Assembly: GCA_016196065.1 (NCBI GenBank)
Contig: JACPYL010000008.1
Location: 62,001 to 126,000 of the forward strand
Direction: 5' to 3'
Source: Acidobacteriota bacterium
GTDB lineage: Bacteria; Acidobacteriota; Terriglobia; Terriglobales; Acidobacteriaceae
DNA: 64,000 nucleotides
Below the pieces are notes generated by a model. The model searched no databases, was not told the origin of the DNA, and worked only from the letters and a program-made list of their open reading frames with translations. Shown here in pieces: positions 1 through 10,400 of this stretch (its first letter is position 1; each line of letters starts with the position of its first letter). Made by a program: the position numbers and the translations under genes.

Positions 1-1
1 C

Positions 2-1699
2 GTCCTTCTACTTTTTTTCATCGCGATTTATTGCCCGGCGCAGAGCACCAACCCAGCGTTACCGATCCCCCGTTTCGAAGACGTCGGCAAAGCCGCGGGC
101 CTCACCGTCTCGCACAACTCCACTCCCGACAAACGCTACATCCTTGAATCGATGAGTGGCGGCGTGGGTTTCATGGACTGCGACAACGACGGCAAACTGG
201 ACATCCTCACCATCAATGGCGCGTCCGTCGACAGCTATCGCAAGGGCGGAGACCTTCTGGTCACTCTCTACCGTCAGGAAGCGGATCTCAAATTTCGCGA
301 GATCACTCAATCCGCCGGACTCAACCGCAAGGGTTGGGGCATGGGAGTCGCGGTCGCCGATTTCGACAACGACGGCTGGCAGGACATTTACGTCACCGGC
401 TACGGCGGCAATGTACTCTACCGCGGCTTGGGCAACTGCAAATTCGAAGACGTCACAGAAAAAGCAGGACTGCGTCTCGGCGGTTTCAGCACCGGAGCTT
501 CCTGGGGCGATTTTGATCGCGATGGCTTCGTCGATCTCTTTGTTCCCCGCTACGTCTCGATTGACGCCAACAAACTGCCCGTCTTCGGGAGCGACGACAA
601 GACCTGCAAATTCCGCGGAATCCCTGTCCAGTGCGGTCCCTGGGGCCTTCCCGGCGAATCTGACTTCCTCTTTAGAAATCGCGGGGACGGAACTTTTGAG
701 GACGTATCCAAGAAAGCGGGAGTCGACGACCCCAATCACTACTTCGGGATGCAGGGGGTGTGGACCGATTATGACAACGATGATTGGCCCGATCTCTACG
801 TCTCCAACGACGCAGGCCCGAACTACCTTTACCACAACAAACACGATGGCACATTCGAAGAACTCGGACTTCTATCCGGCGCCGCGCTCAGTCGTGACGG
901 TCAAGAAGTAGGATCGATGGGCGTCGATGTCGGCGACTTCGATCACGACGGCAAACTCGACATTGTGGTCACCGAATTTACCGAGCAGCCAGACTTGCTC
1001 TTCCTGAATCAAGGCGACCAGGGCTTTACAGAAATTGGTTGGAGCGCGCATATCGCGCAGCCCAGCTATCCGCTGGTCGGATGGGGTACAAAGTTTTTCG
1101 ACATGGACAACGACGGCTGGCTCGACCTCTTCGTCGTCAATGGCCACGTCTATCCCCAAATGGACATGGTGAAAGGCGGCGTTCCCTACCGCCAACCGGT
1201 CCTGCTATTCCGAAATCATCGGGACCGAACTTACGACGACGTCACTGCCCTTTCCGGCTTGGACAAGCTCCCCTTGGAATCCAGGCGGGGCGCGGCATTC
1301 GGAGACGTCAACAACGACGGTAAAATCGACATCCTGGTCCTCAATGTTGGCCAACCCCCTACTCTTCTCATCAATCGCACACCCGGGACTGGCCACGCAG
1401 CCCTGTTCAAACTAGTCGGCACCAAGAGCAATAAGGCTGGCATCGGGGCGCGCCTGACCGTCAAGTCTGGCGACCTGACACAGTTCGATGAAGTCCATGG
1501 AGGCGCCAGCTACCTGTCACAAAATGATCTGCGCCTGCACTTCGGATTCGGGCAAAGAAATGTAATGGACACGATTGAAGTAAAGTGGCCCAGCGGGAAG
1601 AAAGACTTCATTAAGGACCTGCCGACCGACTTCATTTACACCATCGTCGAAGGTGAAGGCGTGCAGAAGAAAGAACCTCTCGCGGCGGCTGCAAAATAG
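2..1699 (+). CDS. CRTAC1-like secreted FG-GAP/VCBS propeller with C-terminal ASPIC/UnbV domain (5' partial)
   Basis: The reading frame is open to the left edge, so the start codon lies outside the window. The first visible residues (VLLLFFIAIYCPAQ) are the tail of a Sec signal peptide ending in a likely A-Q cleavage site. About 565 residues are visible. Seven calcium-loop motifs of the form D-x-D/N-x-D-G-x-x-D (DCDNDGKLD, DFDNDGWQD, DFDRDGFVD, DYDNDDWPD, DFDHDGKLD, DMDNDGWLD, DVNNDGKID) are spaced as in a seven-bladed FG-GAP/VCBS propeller. The last ~90 residues, from KSNKAGIGARL to the FIYTIVEG end, are an ASPIC/UnbV domain. The stop is followed after one base by a close paralogue, so the two are probably co-transcribed. 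The role of bacterial members is not known; extracellular or periplasmic calcium binding is inferred from the motifs. Confidence 0.9.
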   Translation, partial: VLLLFFIAIYCPAQSTNPALPIPRFEDVGKAAGLTVSHNSTPDKRYILESMSGGVGFMDCDNDGKLDILTINGASVDSYRKGGDLLVTLYRQEADLKFREITQSAGLNRKGWGMGVAVADFDNDGWQDIYVTGYGGNVLYRGLGNCKFEDVTEKAGLRLGGFSTGASWGDFDRDGFVDLFVPRYVSIDANKLPVFGSDDKTCKFRGIPVQCGPWGLPGESDFLFRNRGDGTFEDVSKKAGVDDPNHYFGMQGVWTDYDNDDWPDLYVSNDAGPNYLYHNKHDGTFEELGLLSGAALSRDGQEVGSMGVDVGDFDHDGKLDIVVTEFTEQPDLLFLNQGDQGFTEIGWSAHIAQPSYPLVGWGTKFFDMDNDGWLDLFVVNGHVYPQMDMVKGGVPYRQPVLLFRNHRDRTYDDVTALSGLDKLPLESRRGAAFGDVNNDGKIDILVLNVGQPPTLLINRTPGTGHAALFKLVGTKSNKAGIGARLTVKSGDLTQFDEVHGGASYLSQNDLRLHFGFGQRNVMDTIEVKWPSGKKDFIKDLPTDFIYTIVEGEGVQKKEPLAAAAK

Positions 1700-1700
1700 C

Positions 1701-3407
1701 GTGAAACTCATACACGCATTCGCCTGCTCGAGCCTCCTCACCGCTTCTCTGGCGCAGCCTTCTCCAACACCCCAGTTCCAAGATGTAACCAGGCAAGCCG
1801 GCCTCACCGTCCCAAATCTCGCCCAACCCGGAAACCGCTATGTGATCGAATCCACCAGCGGTGGAGTCGGATTCATCGACTGCGACAACGACGGCCGCCT
1901 CGACATCGTCACTGTTAATGGAAGTTCGGTGGATCACTATCGGCAGGGCGGCGATCTGATGCTCACGCTCTACCACCAGACCGGTGACTTGAAGTTCACG
2001 GATATCACTCAGTCCGCCGGGTTAACTCGCAAGGGTTATAGCATGGGAGTGGCAGTCGCTGATTTCGACAACGATGGCTGGCAGGACTTATATGTCACTG
2101 GCTATGGTGGGAATGTTCTCTACCGCAATCTCGGCAACTGCAGGTTTGACGATGTTACCGACAAGGCGGGGGCTCGCCTGAGCGGTTACAGCACCGGTGC
2201 CGCTTGGGGAGACTATGACCGCGACGGCAACGTCGATCTCTTTATCCCTCGTTATTTGCAGGTCGATATCAACAAACTCTCTGAATACGACCGCAAGCTG
2301 TGCGATTTTCGGGGTGTCACTATGGAGTGCGCCCGCCGAGGCCACACCGGCGACTCCGATGTCCTGTTGCGTAACCGCGGCAATGGCACCTTCGAAGATG
2401 TTTCGCAAAAAGCAGGCGTCAGCGACCCGGGTCATTATCTCGGCATGCAGGGAATATGGTCCGACTACGACAACGACGGCTGGCCTGATCTCTACGTCAC
2501 CAATGATGGCGGCCCCAACTTCCTCTACCACAATAAGCATGACGGCACATTCGAGGAGATTGGACTACAGACCGGAGTAGCCCTCAGTCTCGATGGGCAG
2601 GAACGCGCCGGGATGGGCGTGGATATTGGAGATTTCGATCATGACGGCCTCTTTGACTTCACGGTGACCAACTTCAGCCAGGAATCCAACGCTCTGTATT
2701 GGAATCAGGGACAAAAAGGTTTCACGGATATCGCTGCGTCCGCCGGTATTGCGCGGCCAAGCTTTCCACCTGTCGGTTGGGGCACCGCCTTCTTCGACAT
2801 GGACAACGACGGCTGGCTCGACCTGATCGTTGCCAACGGACATGTCTATCCTCAAATGGACCTCATCGAAGGCGGCGCTCCCTTTCGAGAACCGCTGCTT
2901 TTATTCCGCAATAAACGCGACCGCACATTCGAAGATGTGACCGCCCTGTCTGGACTCGACAAACTCCCGCCCGCTTCTCGGCGTGGACTCGCAGTGGGAG
3001 ATGTGAACAACGACGGCAAACTCGATGTCGTGCTTCTCAATATTGGAGAGCCGCCGACGTTACTCATCAATCGCACATCGATCTCTAATCACGCTGTTTT
3101 ATTTCACTTGATAGGGACAAAGAGTAACAAAGCGGCAATTGGCGCCAAGGCGATCGTAACGACTTCTAAACAGGTTCAGATAGGTGAGATACGAAGCGGA
3201 TCAAGTTACTTATCGCAAAATGACTTACGTCTGCACTTTGGCTTGCTCGACGCTACCTCGATAAGCTCCGCGAAGATAGTATGGCCCGACGGAAAAGAAG
3301 AAATCTACAAGGATTTGCCGGCGGATTTCATCTATACGATTGTGGAAGAAACGGGAATCAAAGGACGCGTTCCATTTACTGCCGCAAGCCCGGTCACGCC
3401 GCGCTGA
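1701..3407 (+). CDS. CRTAC1-like secreted FG-GAP/VCBS propeller with ASPIC/UnbV domain, tandem paralogue
   Basis: I chose the GTG at 1701, one base after the upstream stop, because it gives a clean Sec signal peptide (MKLIHAFACSSLLTASLAQ). The ATG at 1653 lies inside the previous gene and would put charged residues before the signal. The product is 568 residues. It has the same layout as the upstream gene: seven D-x-D/N-x-D-G loops (DCDNDGRLD, DFDNDGWQD, DYDRDGNVD, DYDNDGWPD, DFDHDGLFD, DMDNDGWLD, DVNNDGKLD) and a C-terminal ASPIC/UnbV domain ending in DFIYTIVEETG. The two proteins align end to end with no large gap, so this is a tandem duplication. It converges on a TPR gene with only 13 bases between the stop codons. 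A structural or binding role outside the cytoplasm is likely; the partner is unknown. Confidence 0.9.
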   Translation: MKLIHAFACSSLLTASLAQPSPTPQFQDVTRQAGLTVPNLAQPGNRYVIESTSGGVGFIDCDNDGRLDIVTVNGSSVDHYRQGGDLMLTLYHQTGDLKFTDITQSAGLTRKGYSMGVAVADFDNDGWQDLYVTGYGGNVLYRNLGNCRFDDVTDKAGARLSGYSTGAAWGDYDRDGNVDLFIPRYLQVDINKLSEYDRKLCDFRGVTMECARRGHTGDSDVLLRNRGNGTFEDVSQKAGVSDPGHYLGMQGIWSDYDNDGWPDLYVTNDGGPNFLYHNKHDGTFEEIGLQTGVALSLDGQERAGMGVDIGDFDHDGLFDFTVTNFSQESNALYWNQGQKGFTDIAASAGIARPSFPPVGWGTAFFDMDNDGWLDLIVANGHVYPQMDLIEGGAPFREPLLLFRNKRDRTFEDVTALSGLDKLPPASRRGLAVGDVNNDGKLDVVLLNIGEPPTLLINRTSISNHAVLFHLIGTKSNKAAIGAKAIVTTSKQVQIGEIRSGSSYLSQNDLRLHFGLLDATSISSAKIVWPDGKEEIYKDLPADFIYTIVEETGIKGRVPFTAASPVTPR

Positions 3408-3420
3408 ACACGTCTACCCG

Positions 3421-4965
3421 CTACTGATGATCGGGCACCCGGGGATTTCCATTCGCGGAATGCTCTTCTTCCTGCATCCTTCGATATCGTTCAAAATGTT
3501 TCTTCGCCTCTTCCGGCTTGCCTAGTTTGTTGAGGACGAGCGCAAGGTCATATTCCGTTTTCATATTGCCCGGATCCGCCTCCAGCGACCTGGCAAACGC
3601 TTTCTCCGCTTCGGCCAATTCTCCTGACTCGAGATAGACGGTGCCGAGGCTGAACAGGGCCTGCGCGTGTCGAGGCTCTAACTTCACGGCCGTCTGCCAC
3701 CGACTTATCGCTTCCTGGCGATTTCCTTCCTGATTGGCGAGCAACCCTAACTGGAATTCAGTCTCTCCGAACTCCGGCTTGATCTTGAGCGAACGCTCCA
3801 ATGCTTGCCGTGCATCCGAATAGCGCAAGAGGTTCAGATACCCAATGCCTAACCCGAGATAAGCCTTGCTGTCTTCGGGGCGTTGCCCGAGATAGTCCTC
3901 CAGGATGTGAGTGGCGGGAACAAACTGCTTCTGCTGGAGCATCACGCTCGCAATCAAGTACCGGTCGTCCAGATCACTACTCTTTCGCTGCAGGTCCTGT
4001 GCCGCTTCCAGTGCACGATTGTTTTGACCCGACTTCATGGCTTCCACGATGAAATGACGGAGTACGTCGCGAGAATCCGGATTCGCATCGCGTGCCTTCT
4101 GCAGCATCGCCAGGCTGTCGCCATGCTTATTCTCTGCCGCTAGTGTCTCCGCCATCGCCACGAACGCTTCGACAGATTTCGGATCCGCTGCAATCGCCTG
4201 GCGAAAACTGGCGCCAGCAGCAGCCGAATCTCCCGTTTGCCGCAAAGCACGCCCCTTCAAGTAGGCGACCTGCGCCGTCAACTTCTTTGGGACCGGCCCC
4301 ACCAGGCTCAGGGCTTTCAATGCCGCTTCGCCATCATTGGCTTCGACAAAGACCTGCGCCAAGTCGAGAGCCACTCCAGGAGAGCCCTGCGCTCGTGCGA
4401 TCAACCCCACCGCATCGGACTTACGTCCCACCCCAAGCAAACTGGCAGCCTTCAGTGGAATCACAGACGGGGAAACACGATTCGCAGGGATCGCATCAAG
4501 GGTAGCAAGCGCTTCCGCGAAGCGACCCCTCGCCAGTTCCATCTTGGCCACTTCAATTCTTAAATCTGAGTCCGCGGGATTCAACTGGATTGCCTGGCGG
4601 TATTGCTGGATGGCATCCTCCGGCTTACCCTGCGCGAGCAACGCGCCCGCCAGATTTCGAGATGCCACGATCGACTTGGGATTGAGTTGCAGCACGCGCC
4701 GGAACAGCGCTTCCGCCTCGGCATATCGTTGTTGCCGGCCTCGAACCACGCCCAACAGAGTCAGCGCCTGTTCGTTGGATGGCTCCGATCCGAGCACGCT
4801 CCAGAGCGTTTCTTCCGCCGCATCAAGGTTGCCGCGGTCGATCTGCGCCTTGGCATTTGCCAGTGGAGTACCCGCGGATGCCGCCGGACGCGATGCTGGA
4901 CTGGCCTTTTGCGCCCACGAGGTCATCGCGACGCTCAACAGGAAGGCGGAAAGAGTCAACCGCAT
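3421..4965 (-). CDS. Exported TPR-repeat protein
   Basis: From the ATG at 4965 the product is 514 residues with a Sec signal peptide (MRLTLSAFLLSVAMTSWAQ). That start has an AGGTGGGG ribosome site just upstream and lies 7 bases past the stop of the upstream gene; upstream GTG 4998 and ATG 4992 would overlap that gene. The mature part is almost wholly TPR repeats, with the usual 34-residue rhythm (for example AEALFRRVLQLNPKSIVASRNLAGALL, AEKAFARSLEADPGNMKTEYDLALVL). No catalytic domain is visible. It forms a two-gene minus-strand operon with the larger TPR gene upstream. A scaffold or chaperone role in the periplasm or outer membrane is inferred from the family; its placement between propeller genes and the TonB receptor suggests it serves that secreted system. 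Confidence 0.88.
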   Translation of the reverse strand: MRLTLSAFLLSVAMTSWAQKASPASRPAASAGTPLANAKAQIDRGNLDAAEETLWSVLGSEPSNEQALTLLGVVRGRQQRYAEAEALFRRVLQLNPKSIVASRNLAGALLAQGKPEDAIQQYRQAIQLNPADSDLRIEVAKMELARGRFAEALATLDAIPANRVSPSVIPLKAASLLGVGRKSDAVGLIARAQGSPGVALDLAQVFVEANDGEAALKALSLVGPVPKKLTAQVAYLKGRALRQTGDSAAAGASFRQAIAADPKSVEAFVAMAETLAAENKHGDSLAMLQKARDANPDSRDVLRHFIVEAMKSGQNNRALEAAQDLQRKSSDLDDRYLIASVMLQQKQFVPATHILEDYLGQRPEDSKAYLGLGIGYLNLLRYSDARQALERSLKIKPEFGETEFQLGLLANQEGNRQEAISRWQTAVKLEPRHAQALFSLGTVYLESGELAEAEKAFARSLEADPGNMKTEYDLALVLNKLGKPEEAKKHFERYRRMQEEEHSANGNPRVPDHQ

Positions 4966-4972
4966 GCCCCAC

Positions 4973-7282
4973 CTACTCTGTTTGTGGAGCATCTCCACGC
5001 CCTCGCTGGCGCCCCTTCAGCGTCTGATACAGCTTGAGTTCCCGCTCCGCATCTTCTTTCCGCGATTCCCGGCGATACGCCATCGCCAACTGGTAGTGAA
5101 TGTAGTCAGCATCCGGACTCGCCTTCGTCCCGGACTCCAGACTCACCACTGCGCCCTTACTGTCGCCCTGCTCCAACTGCAGCTTGCCCAGTTCGTAATA
5201 TGCGTCCGCATACGTTGGATCCTGCTGGATCACTTCCTGCAGCAGCGTCTTCGCCTCGTCTTTCTGTTCTGCATGGATCAGTGAAAAAGCCAGATGATAC
5301 TTCGCCAGGACGTGGGAAGGACTCAGCTTGAGCGCCGTTCGAAATTCTTCCACGGCATCCTTGGGATGCCCGTTTCGAATCAGCGCCAGGCCCGTAAGGT
5401 AATGCGCCTGCACCTGATTCGGATCGATCTCAATCGACTTTCGATATTCCTGCAATGCCGTATCGTATTCGCGCTGATCGGCGAACGCAGATCCCAACAT
5501 CATGTGCACATCCGCGGAATTCGGCTCCGCGTCTGCCATGGTCTTCAGGCGCCGTACACCTTCGTCATACTCTCCCATCTTCACGAGAGAAACAGCAAAG
5601 GCATAGCCCAGTCCCGGGTCGGCATCCACGTCACTCTGGATCGGCTTCAGAGTTTCCAGAGTCCCGCGAAAATTCTGCAGCGTGAACAGGCTCAATCCCA
5701 ATGCCGCCCGCACGCGCACATCGTCTGATTTTTTCTGTAACTGCCTGGTCAGCGGCGCCACTGCATCCTGATACTCGGCCGCATAAAACGAAGCCATGCC
5801 CCAGTTGCGGTCCAGCGTCTCCAGCCCAGGACTCCATTCGCCCGCTCTACGAAAATATTCTGCCGCAGTCTTGAAGTTCTTGCGGCCTGCTTCGATCACG
5901 CCAAGATTGTTGTAAGCATCGGCAATCGCCGGCTTGAGCCCATTCAAGTACGCACGCATGCTCTCGGCTGTTTGCGGAGGCACTGCGGGTGGGGCCGTGG
6001 GCTTCCCCGCCGGCGCGCCTTGCGACATGTTCGCCAGTTCCGGGTCGCTCTTCATCTTCGAGTCCCGCGTGGCATCCGGACGATTCATCCGATCGCGAAT
6101 CTGTTGCGAGAGAGCCAGTTCCTTTTCTCCTTCTTCCCTCTTTCCGGCCTTCAAGATCAAACGGCCCAGCACGTAGTGTGCGCGTCCGATCAGGTAATCA
6201 GTCGACGAGCCGTTAGTTGACAGGCTGATTGCCTTGCGCAACATGGTTTCCGCTTCCGCATCGCGATTCGAATCGGAATAGATCTGGCCAAGATACACAA
6301 ACGGGTCAGGATTCCTGGGATCCAGTTCGGCCGACTTGAGCAATTCGCTCTCCGCCGTTTTGGTATCGTGCTGCTTCATCGCGATGTAGCCGAGCAGATA
6401 GTGAGCACGCGAATCCTGCGGATTGACTTTCAGTTCCGCGCGAAGTTCTTCCGCGGCCTGGGCAAACGCCGACTCGCCATCCCGATCGATGTAAGCCAGT
6501 GCAATTAGGAAATGGGCGCGAGCCGCTTGGCTGTCCTTGGCGAGAGCTTTCTTCAACTCCAGGATTGCGTTGTCGAGCGCTTCCCAGCCGCCTTCCTTGT
6601 AGGCCATGCCGAACATCATGTGCATCCGCACGGTGTCGCCAAAGCCTGTCACCAGGTCGTCGAACACCAACCGGGCGCGTCCAAAATCACCGAGCTTGAT
6701 GTAGGTCATGCCCAGCAGATATCCAGTGTCAAAACTGGGTGCCGCCACTACCGCTGCTTCCAGATGTTCGCGTGCGCCTTTGTAGTCCTTCTGCGCAAAC
6801 AGGACTTGTCCCAGCACAAGTTGTGCCCGCGCGTTGTCCGGAGTCGAAGCCAAGACCTTCTCGGAAACGGCTCGCGCTTCGGCCAGGTTGTCCTGTTGAA
6901 AAAGCATCTGGGCGTAATCAGTGCGGGCCTCGGGATCGTCAGGCGACACGCGCAGGGCCTGCTCGAAAAGATTGCTCGCCCGTCCGATTTCGCCGAGTTC
7001 GTAGGACGCCTTGGCGCTGCTCCGCAAGGCTCCCGCCAGGAAGGCGGCATATTCCGCTGCCGCATGATCCTGGTCCCCGCTGAGCTGGAAGGTTCGTGCG
7101 GCCGTGAAGTGCTGCTGGAAGTTGTCCTGGGGCTTTGGCTTGGCCTGTGGCTTGCCTTTGGAGGGGTCTTGCACTTGCAGTTTCGATTTCGGCGGTGAGA
7201 CGCGGGAGGGCGTCTGAGCGGTGCAGATAGAAATGAGGGGGAGGGCTGCCGCCAGAACAACAATTCTCAGGCGCAATTTCAT
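4973..7282 (-). CDS. Large exported TPR-repeat protein
   Basis: The start is set at ATG 7282, which is preceded by CAGGGGAT and opens a canonical signal peptide (MKLRLRIVVLAAALPLISICTAQ); an upstream in-frame start at 7342 would add 20 residues that do not fit a signal. The 769-residue product carries two blocks of TPR repeats (roughly residues 60-380 and 440-750) joined by a Pro/Ala-rich linker containing PAGKPTAPPAVPPQTAE. No enzyme motif is seen. Its stop overlaps the ribosome-site region of the next TPR gene, so the two are translated as an operon. The arrangement suggests a pair of periplasmic or surface scaffolds. Function is unknown beyond protein-protein interaction expected of TPRs. 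Confidence 0.88.
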   Translation of the reverse strand: MKLRLRIVVLAAALPLISICTAQTPSRVSPPKSKLQVQDPSKGKPQAKPKPQDNFQQHFTAARTFQLSGDQDHAAAEYAAFLAGALRSSAKASYELGEIGRASNLFEQALRVSPDDPEARTDYAQMLFQQDNLAEARAVSEKVLASTPDNARAQLVLGQVLFAQKDYKGAREHLEAAVVAAPSFDTGYLLGMTYIKLGDFGRARLVFDDLVTGFGDTVRMHMMFGMAYKEGGWEALDNAILELKKALAKDSQAARAHFLIALAYIDRDGESAFAQAAEELRAELKVNPQDSRAHYLLGYIAMKQHDTKTAESELLKSAELDPRNPDPFVYLGQIYSDSNRDAEAETMLRKAISLSTNGSSTDYLIGRAHYVLGRLILKAGKREEGEKELALSQQIRDRMNRPDATRDSKMKSDPELANMSQGAPAGKPTAPPAVPPQTAESMRAYLNGLKPAIADAYNNLGVIEAGRKNFKTAAEYFRRAGEWSPGLETLDRNWGMASFYAAEYQDAVAPLTRQLQKKSDDVRVRAALGLSLFTLQNFRGTLETLKPIQSDVDADPGLGYAFAVSLVKMGEYDEGVRRLKTMADAEPNSADVHMMLGSAFADQREYDTALQEYRKSIEIDPNQVQAHYLTGLALIRNGHPKDAVEEFRTALKLSPSHVLAKYHLAFSLIHAEQKDEAKTLLQEVIQQDPTYADAYYELGKLQLEQGDSKGAVVSLESGTKASPDADYIHYQLAMAYRRESRKEDAERELKLYQTLKGRQRGRGDAPQTE

Positions 7283-7357
7283 ATCCCCTGATTGACCGGG
7301 ATCACGAAAGGATGCACCGTGGGCGGAAAACATGGAAAGCAAGTATTAAAGATATAA

Positions 7358-7387
7358 GGTGGGACCTGACCGGAGTCAAGTCCCACC
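7358..7387 (-). terminator. Rho-independent terminator of the TonB receptor gene
   Basis: Arms GGTGGGAC (7358-7365) and GTCCCACC (7380-7387) pair perfectly, and after a 1x1 mismatch the inner arms TGAC and GTCA extend the stem around a CGGA loop. Read on the minus strand, the stem is followed by a T-rich run (TTATATCTTTAAT). It starts 20 bases after the receptor stop codon. Confidence 0.7.
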
Positions 7388-7406
7388 CGTGGAGGAAGGC
7401 TGAAGA

Positions 7407-10400
7407 TCAGAAAATGATCTTCAAAGCGTACTGAATTTCACGCGGACCGCGGTCTCTTGTGATCTGACCAAAGTTGCCTTGGCCATTGCCCGGAATCGTG
7501 TTGGGAACCCCGGGATCGCGGTTGGCATTTTGCGGATCGGCAAAGCCGCTGAAGGTATACGCCGCCGTATTGACGTCGTGCCCGAAGCACGCTGTCGTGT
7601 ACGGCTGGTTAAGGTGTACGACACCCTCGGAGTCCTTCACATTCTCGAAACGCACGATGTTGTTGTCGGCGTTGCAAGCGGTCGCGCCATTCGCGAGCTG
7701 GAAGTTATTCTGATCAGCCCGGAATTGTGTCTTGTTGAACAGGTTGTAGAACTCCATGCGGAACTGGACGTTGACTCGTTCGCCCAACTTGAAGTTCTTG
7801 TACAAGGAGAAGTCAGTGTTGGCGATGCCAGGTCCAGAGCAGGATCCAACACCAGAATTTCCGAAGCCACCAATTTGGTAGTTGTCCAACGTGAAGGCAT
7901 TCGGGTTATACCAGTCATGTGCGGGGCCACCATGCAACCTGCAGTCCTGGAGCACACGATTCGGCTTCTGGTTCGTACCGTACCCGGTTCCCTGAAGGCC
8001 ACCCGGTGCCGATGCGATGGAGTTAGCGCCAAGTCCCGTGTCACCTAGGTTAGTGTCAGAGTTAAAGTTGTGGATCCCGTTTCCTGCGCCGCCACCCAAT
8101 CCGAAAATGCTCTGACTCGGACCGCTGGCGTACTGCAGAATGCCGCCCGCTTCCCAGTCGCCAGCAATTGCCCGGAACACTCCGTTATGACCCTTGAACG
8201 ACGGGAAGTTGTAAACGATGTTCGAGACAAAGACGTGCGGACGGTTGATCGGCGTCGGGCCGTAGTCCAAATTCTGATTTGAAATATCCGTAATCGTGGT
8301 CGTACTGCTGGTGTTGCCGCTGTTGGTGATGTCCGTGTTGGCCAGCGACTTGGACCAGGTATAGGCAAATTGCGCATCCACCGACTTCAGGCGTGTGCGA
8401 TACAACGCTTGCAGAGCGTTATAGTTCGAGCGCGCTGTCCATTGGGCGTAGTTGATCGAACCGAACGAACCTGCGAAGCGATCCGAGTTGCTGTTGTTCA
8501 GCGCAAAGTGCAGACGATTATCGGGCAGCACTGCGTTCGCATCTGCGTACGACAGCACATTGTTTCCGCGGTTCCCGACATAGGCCACTTCGAGTTTGCT
8601 GTCCCGATACAACTGCTTTTCGAACGTGAAATTCCATTGCCAGGTGTTCGGCATCACGTTTCTTGGATCAAGTCCCCAGCTCGGAGACGCGGAGGCCGTC
8701 AAAGATCCCGGCGCCACCGATCCGCTCAAGTGACGACTTCCGCCGGCAGCGAGAGAGAACGGTGAGTTCGTTGCGATGTACAGATAGTTCGACAAGCGCT
8801 CGCGTTGGTAGAACTGCCCGATGCCGCCGCGGAATACCATCTTGCCGTCCCCTTTCGGGTCCCAGGCAATACCGATGCGGGGCGCGAACATATGATTGTT
8901 GTTGTCCTTGAGCGAACGATTCTGTCCGGGCGTTGATCCGGCTGGATTCACGCCTTCCGGCAACTGCGAACAGGGGTCCGTTCCCGGCACTACCAACAGA
9001 CCGTTACAGGGAATTCCGCCCAAGTCGGGGTTGTAGAGGCTGCGCTGCCAGCTGGAAATCTTGTCGACAGCGCTGTACGGGTTCCGCAACCGAGAGTAAC
9101 GGACTCCATACTCCAGCGTGACGTTCCGGCGTACCTTCCAGGTGTCCCCGAAGTACCACTCGAAATCGTGCCAGCGAGTCTGCACAAACGGGTTTGTCTG
9201 GCTTTCGCCGAAGCCCCACGTGGTCTGATCCCACAGTGCATTAAAGGTACCGTTCTGCGTGTTGTTTGCGTCTACTCCCCAGTAGTTCGCCGCTTCTCCC
9301 GACGACCCGCCAGACAATTCATTCTTTTTGTTGTTGCTGGCCAGGAAACCAACCTTAAAGGTGTGGGCTCCGTGCACTTTCGAGAAGTCGTCTTTCAGGA
9401 TGTAAAGTTCTTCGTTGTTGTGCCACGGACCCATGTTCCAGAGGTTCTGGTCGCCAGCGCCATTTCCTAGGCCACCCCAGAAGACCGGATAGCCCATGTT
9501 GGCTCCCAGGAACTTGCCTTCAATCGGGAAATAGGTGTTATAGGACTGGTTGATCTGTTGCACGATGCCGGGGTTGTCTCCGCCAACGCTCACAGTGATC
9601 CGGTTGGCTGCATAAGACAACTGGAAGTCGTTCACCGCCGTGTTACCCAGAAGCTTGGTGACCTTCACGGTCGCCTGGTAACCGGGTTGGATCCAGTTCG
9701 GATCGACCGACGGATAGTTATCATCGCCCCAATATCCCAAGGTGCTGGGGGAGGGCTGGTTCCAGTGGTCCTGCGTGTAGCGACCCATGATGCTCCAGGT
9801 CTTGCCCAACTTGTAGTCTGCCCGGATATTTTCTTCGCGCCAGTAAATCGGAGAAGCCAACGATACCGACCAGTTGTGGTGGCAATCGGAAGGATTCGCG
9901 ATGTTCGGATCGGGGAACAGGTTCACCAGCAGTTGTCCGGTGGGCGACACTTGAGGCAGGCCGGTATCGGGATCGAGTGGTATCGAAGTGGCCGGGGAAC
10001 CGTTCACTGTCGGTGTATTCTCGCAAGCCTCTCCATTGACAACGCGAAGGTTGGAGAAGTCGCCATTCTTTTCTGCAACCGTCGGAACGCCCGCGCTGCG
10101 GGCGGCTCCGCGAAGTTCACGGTTCCATTCCTGCGACCAGAAGAAGAACAACTTGTCCTTCACGATCGGTCCGCCGAACGTGTAGCCGAAATCGTTGCGG
10201 CGCAGTTTGTCTTTGCCGATACCATTCAGGTTATTGAAATAGTCGGCGGCGTTCAGTGCGTCATTGCGGCCAAAGTAAAATGCTTTGCCGTGGAATTGAT
10301 TCGTTCCACCCTGGGTCACGATATTGATCACCGCGCCCATCGCCTGTCCGAATTCCGGACCATAGCTGTTGCGGAGAATCTTGAATTCCTGAATGGCGTC

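Noticed and set aside
59-844. Long minus-strand open frame across the first propeller gene
   Set aside because: It is antisense to D-x-D-N-D-G repeats, whose codon pattern leaves the opposite strand free of stops. It has no start context or family match.
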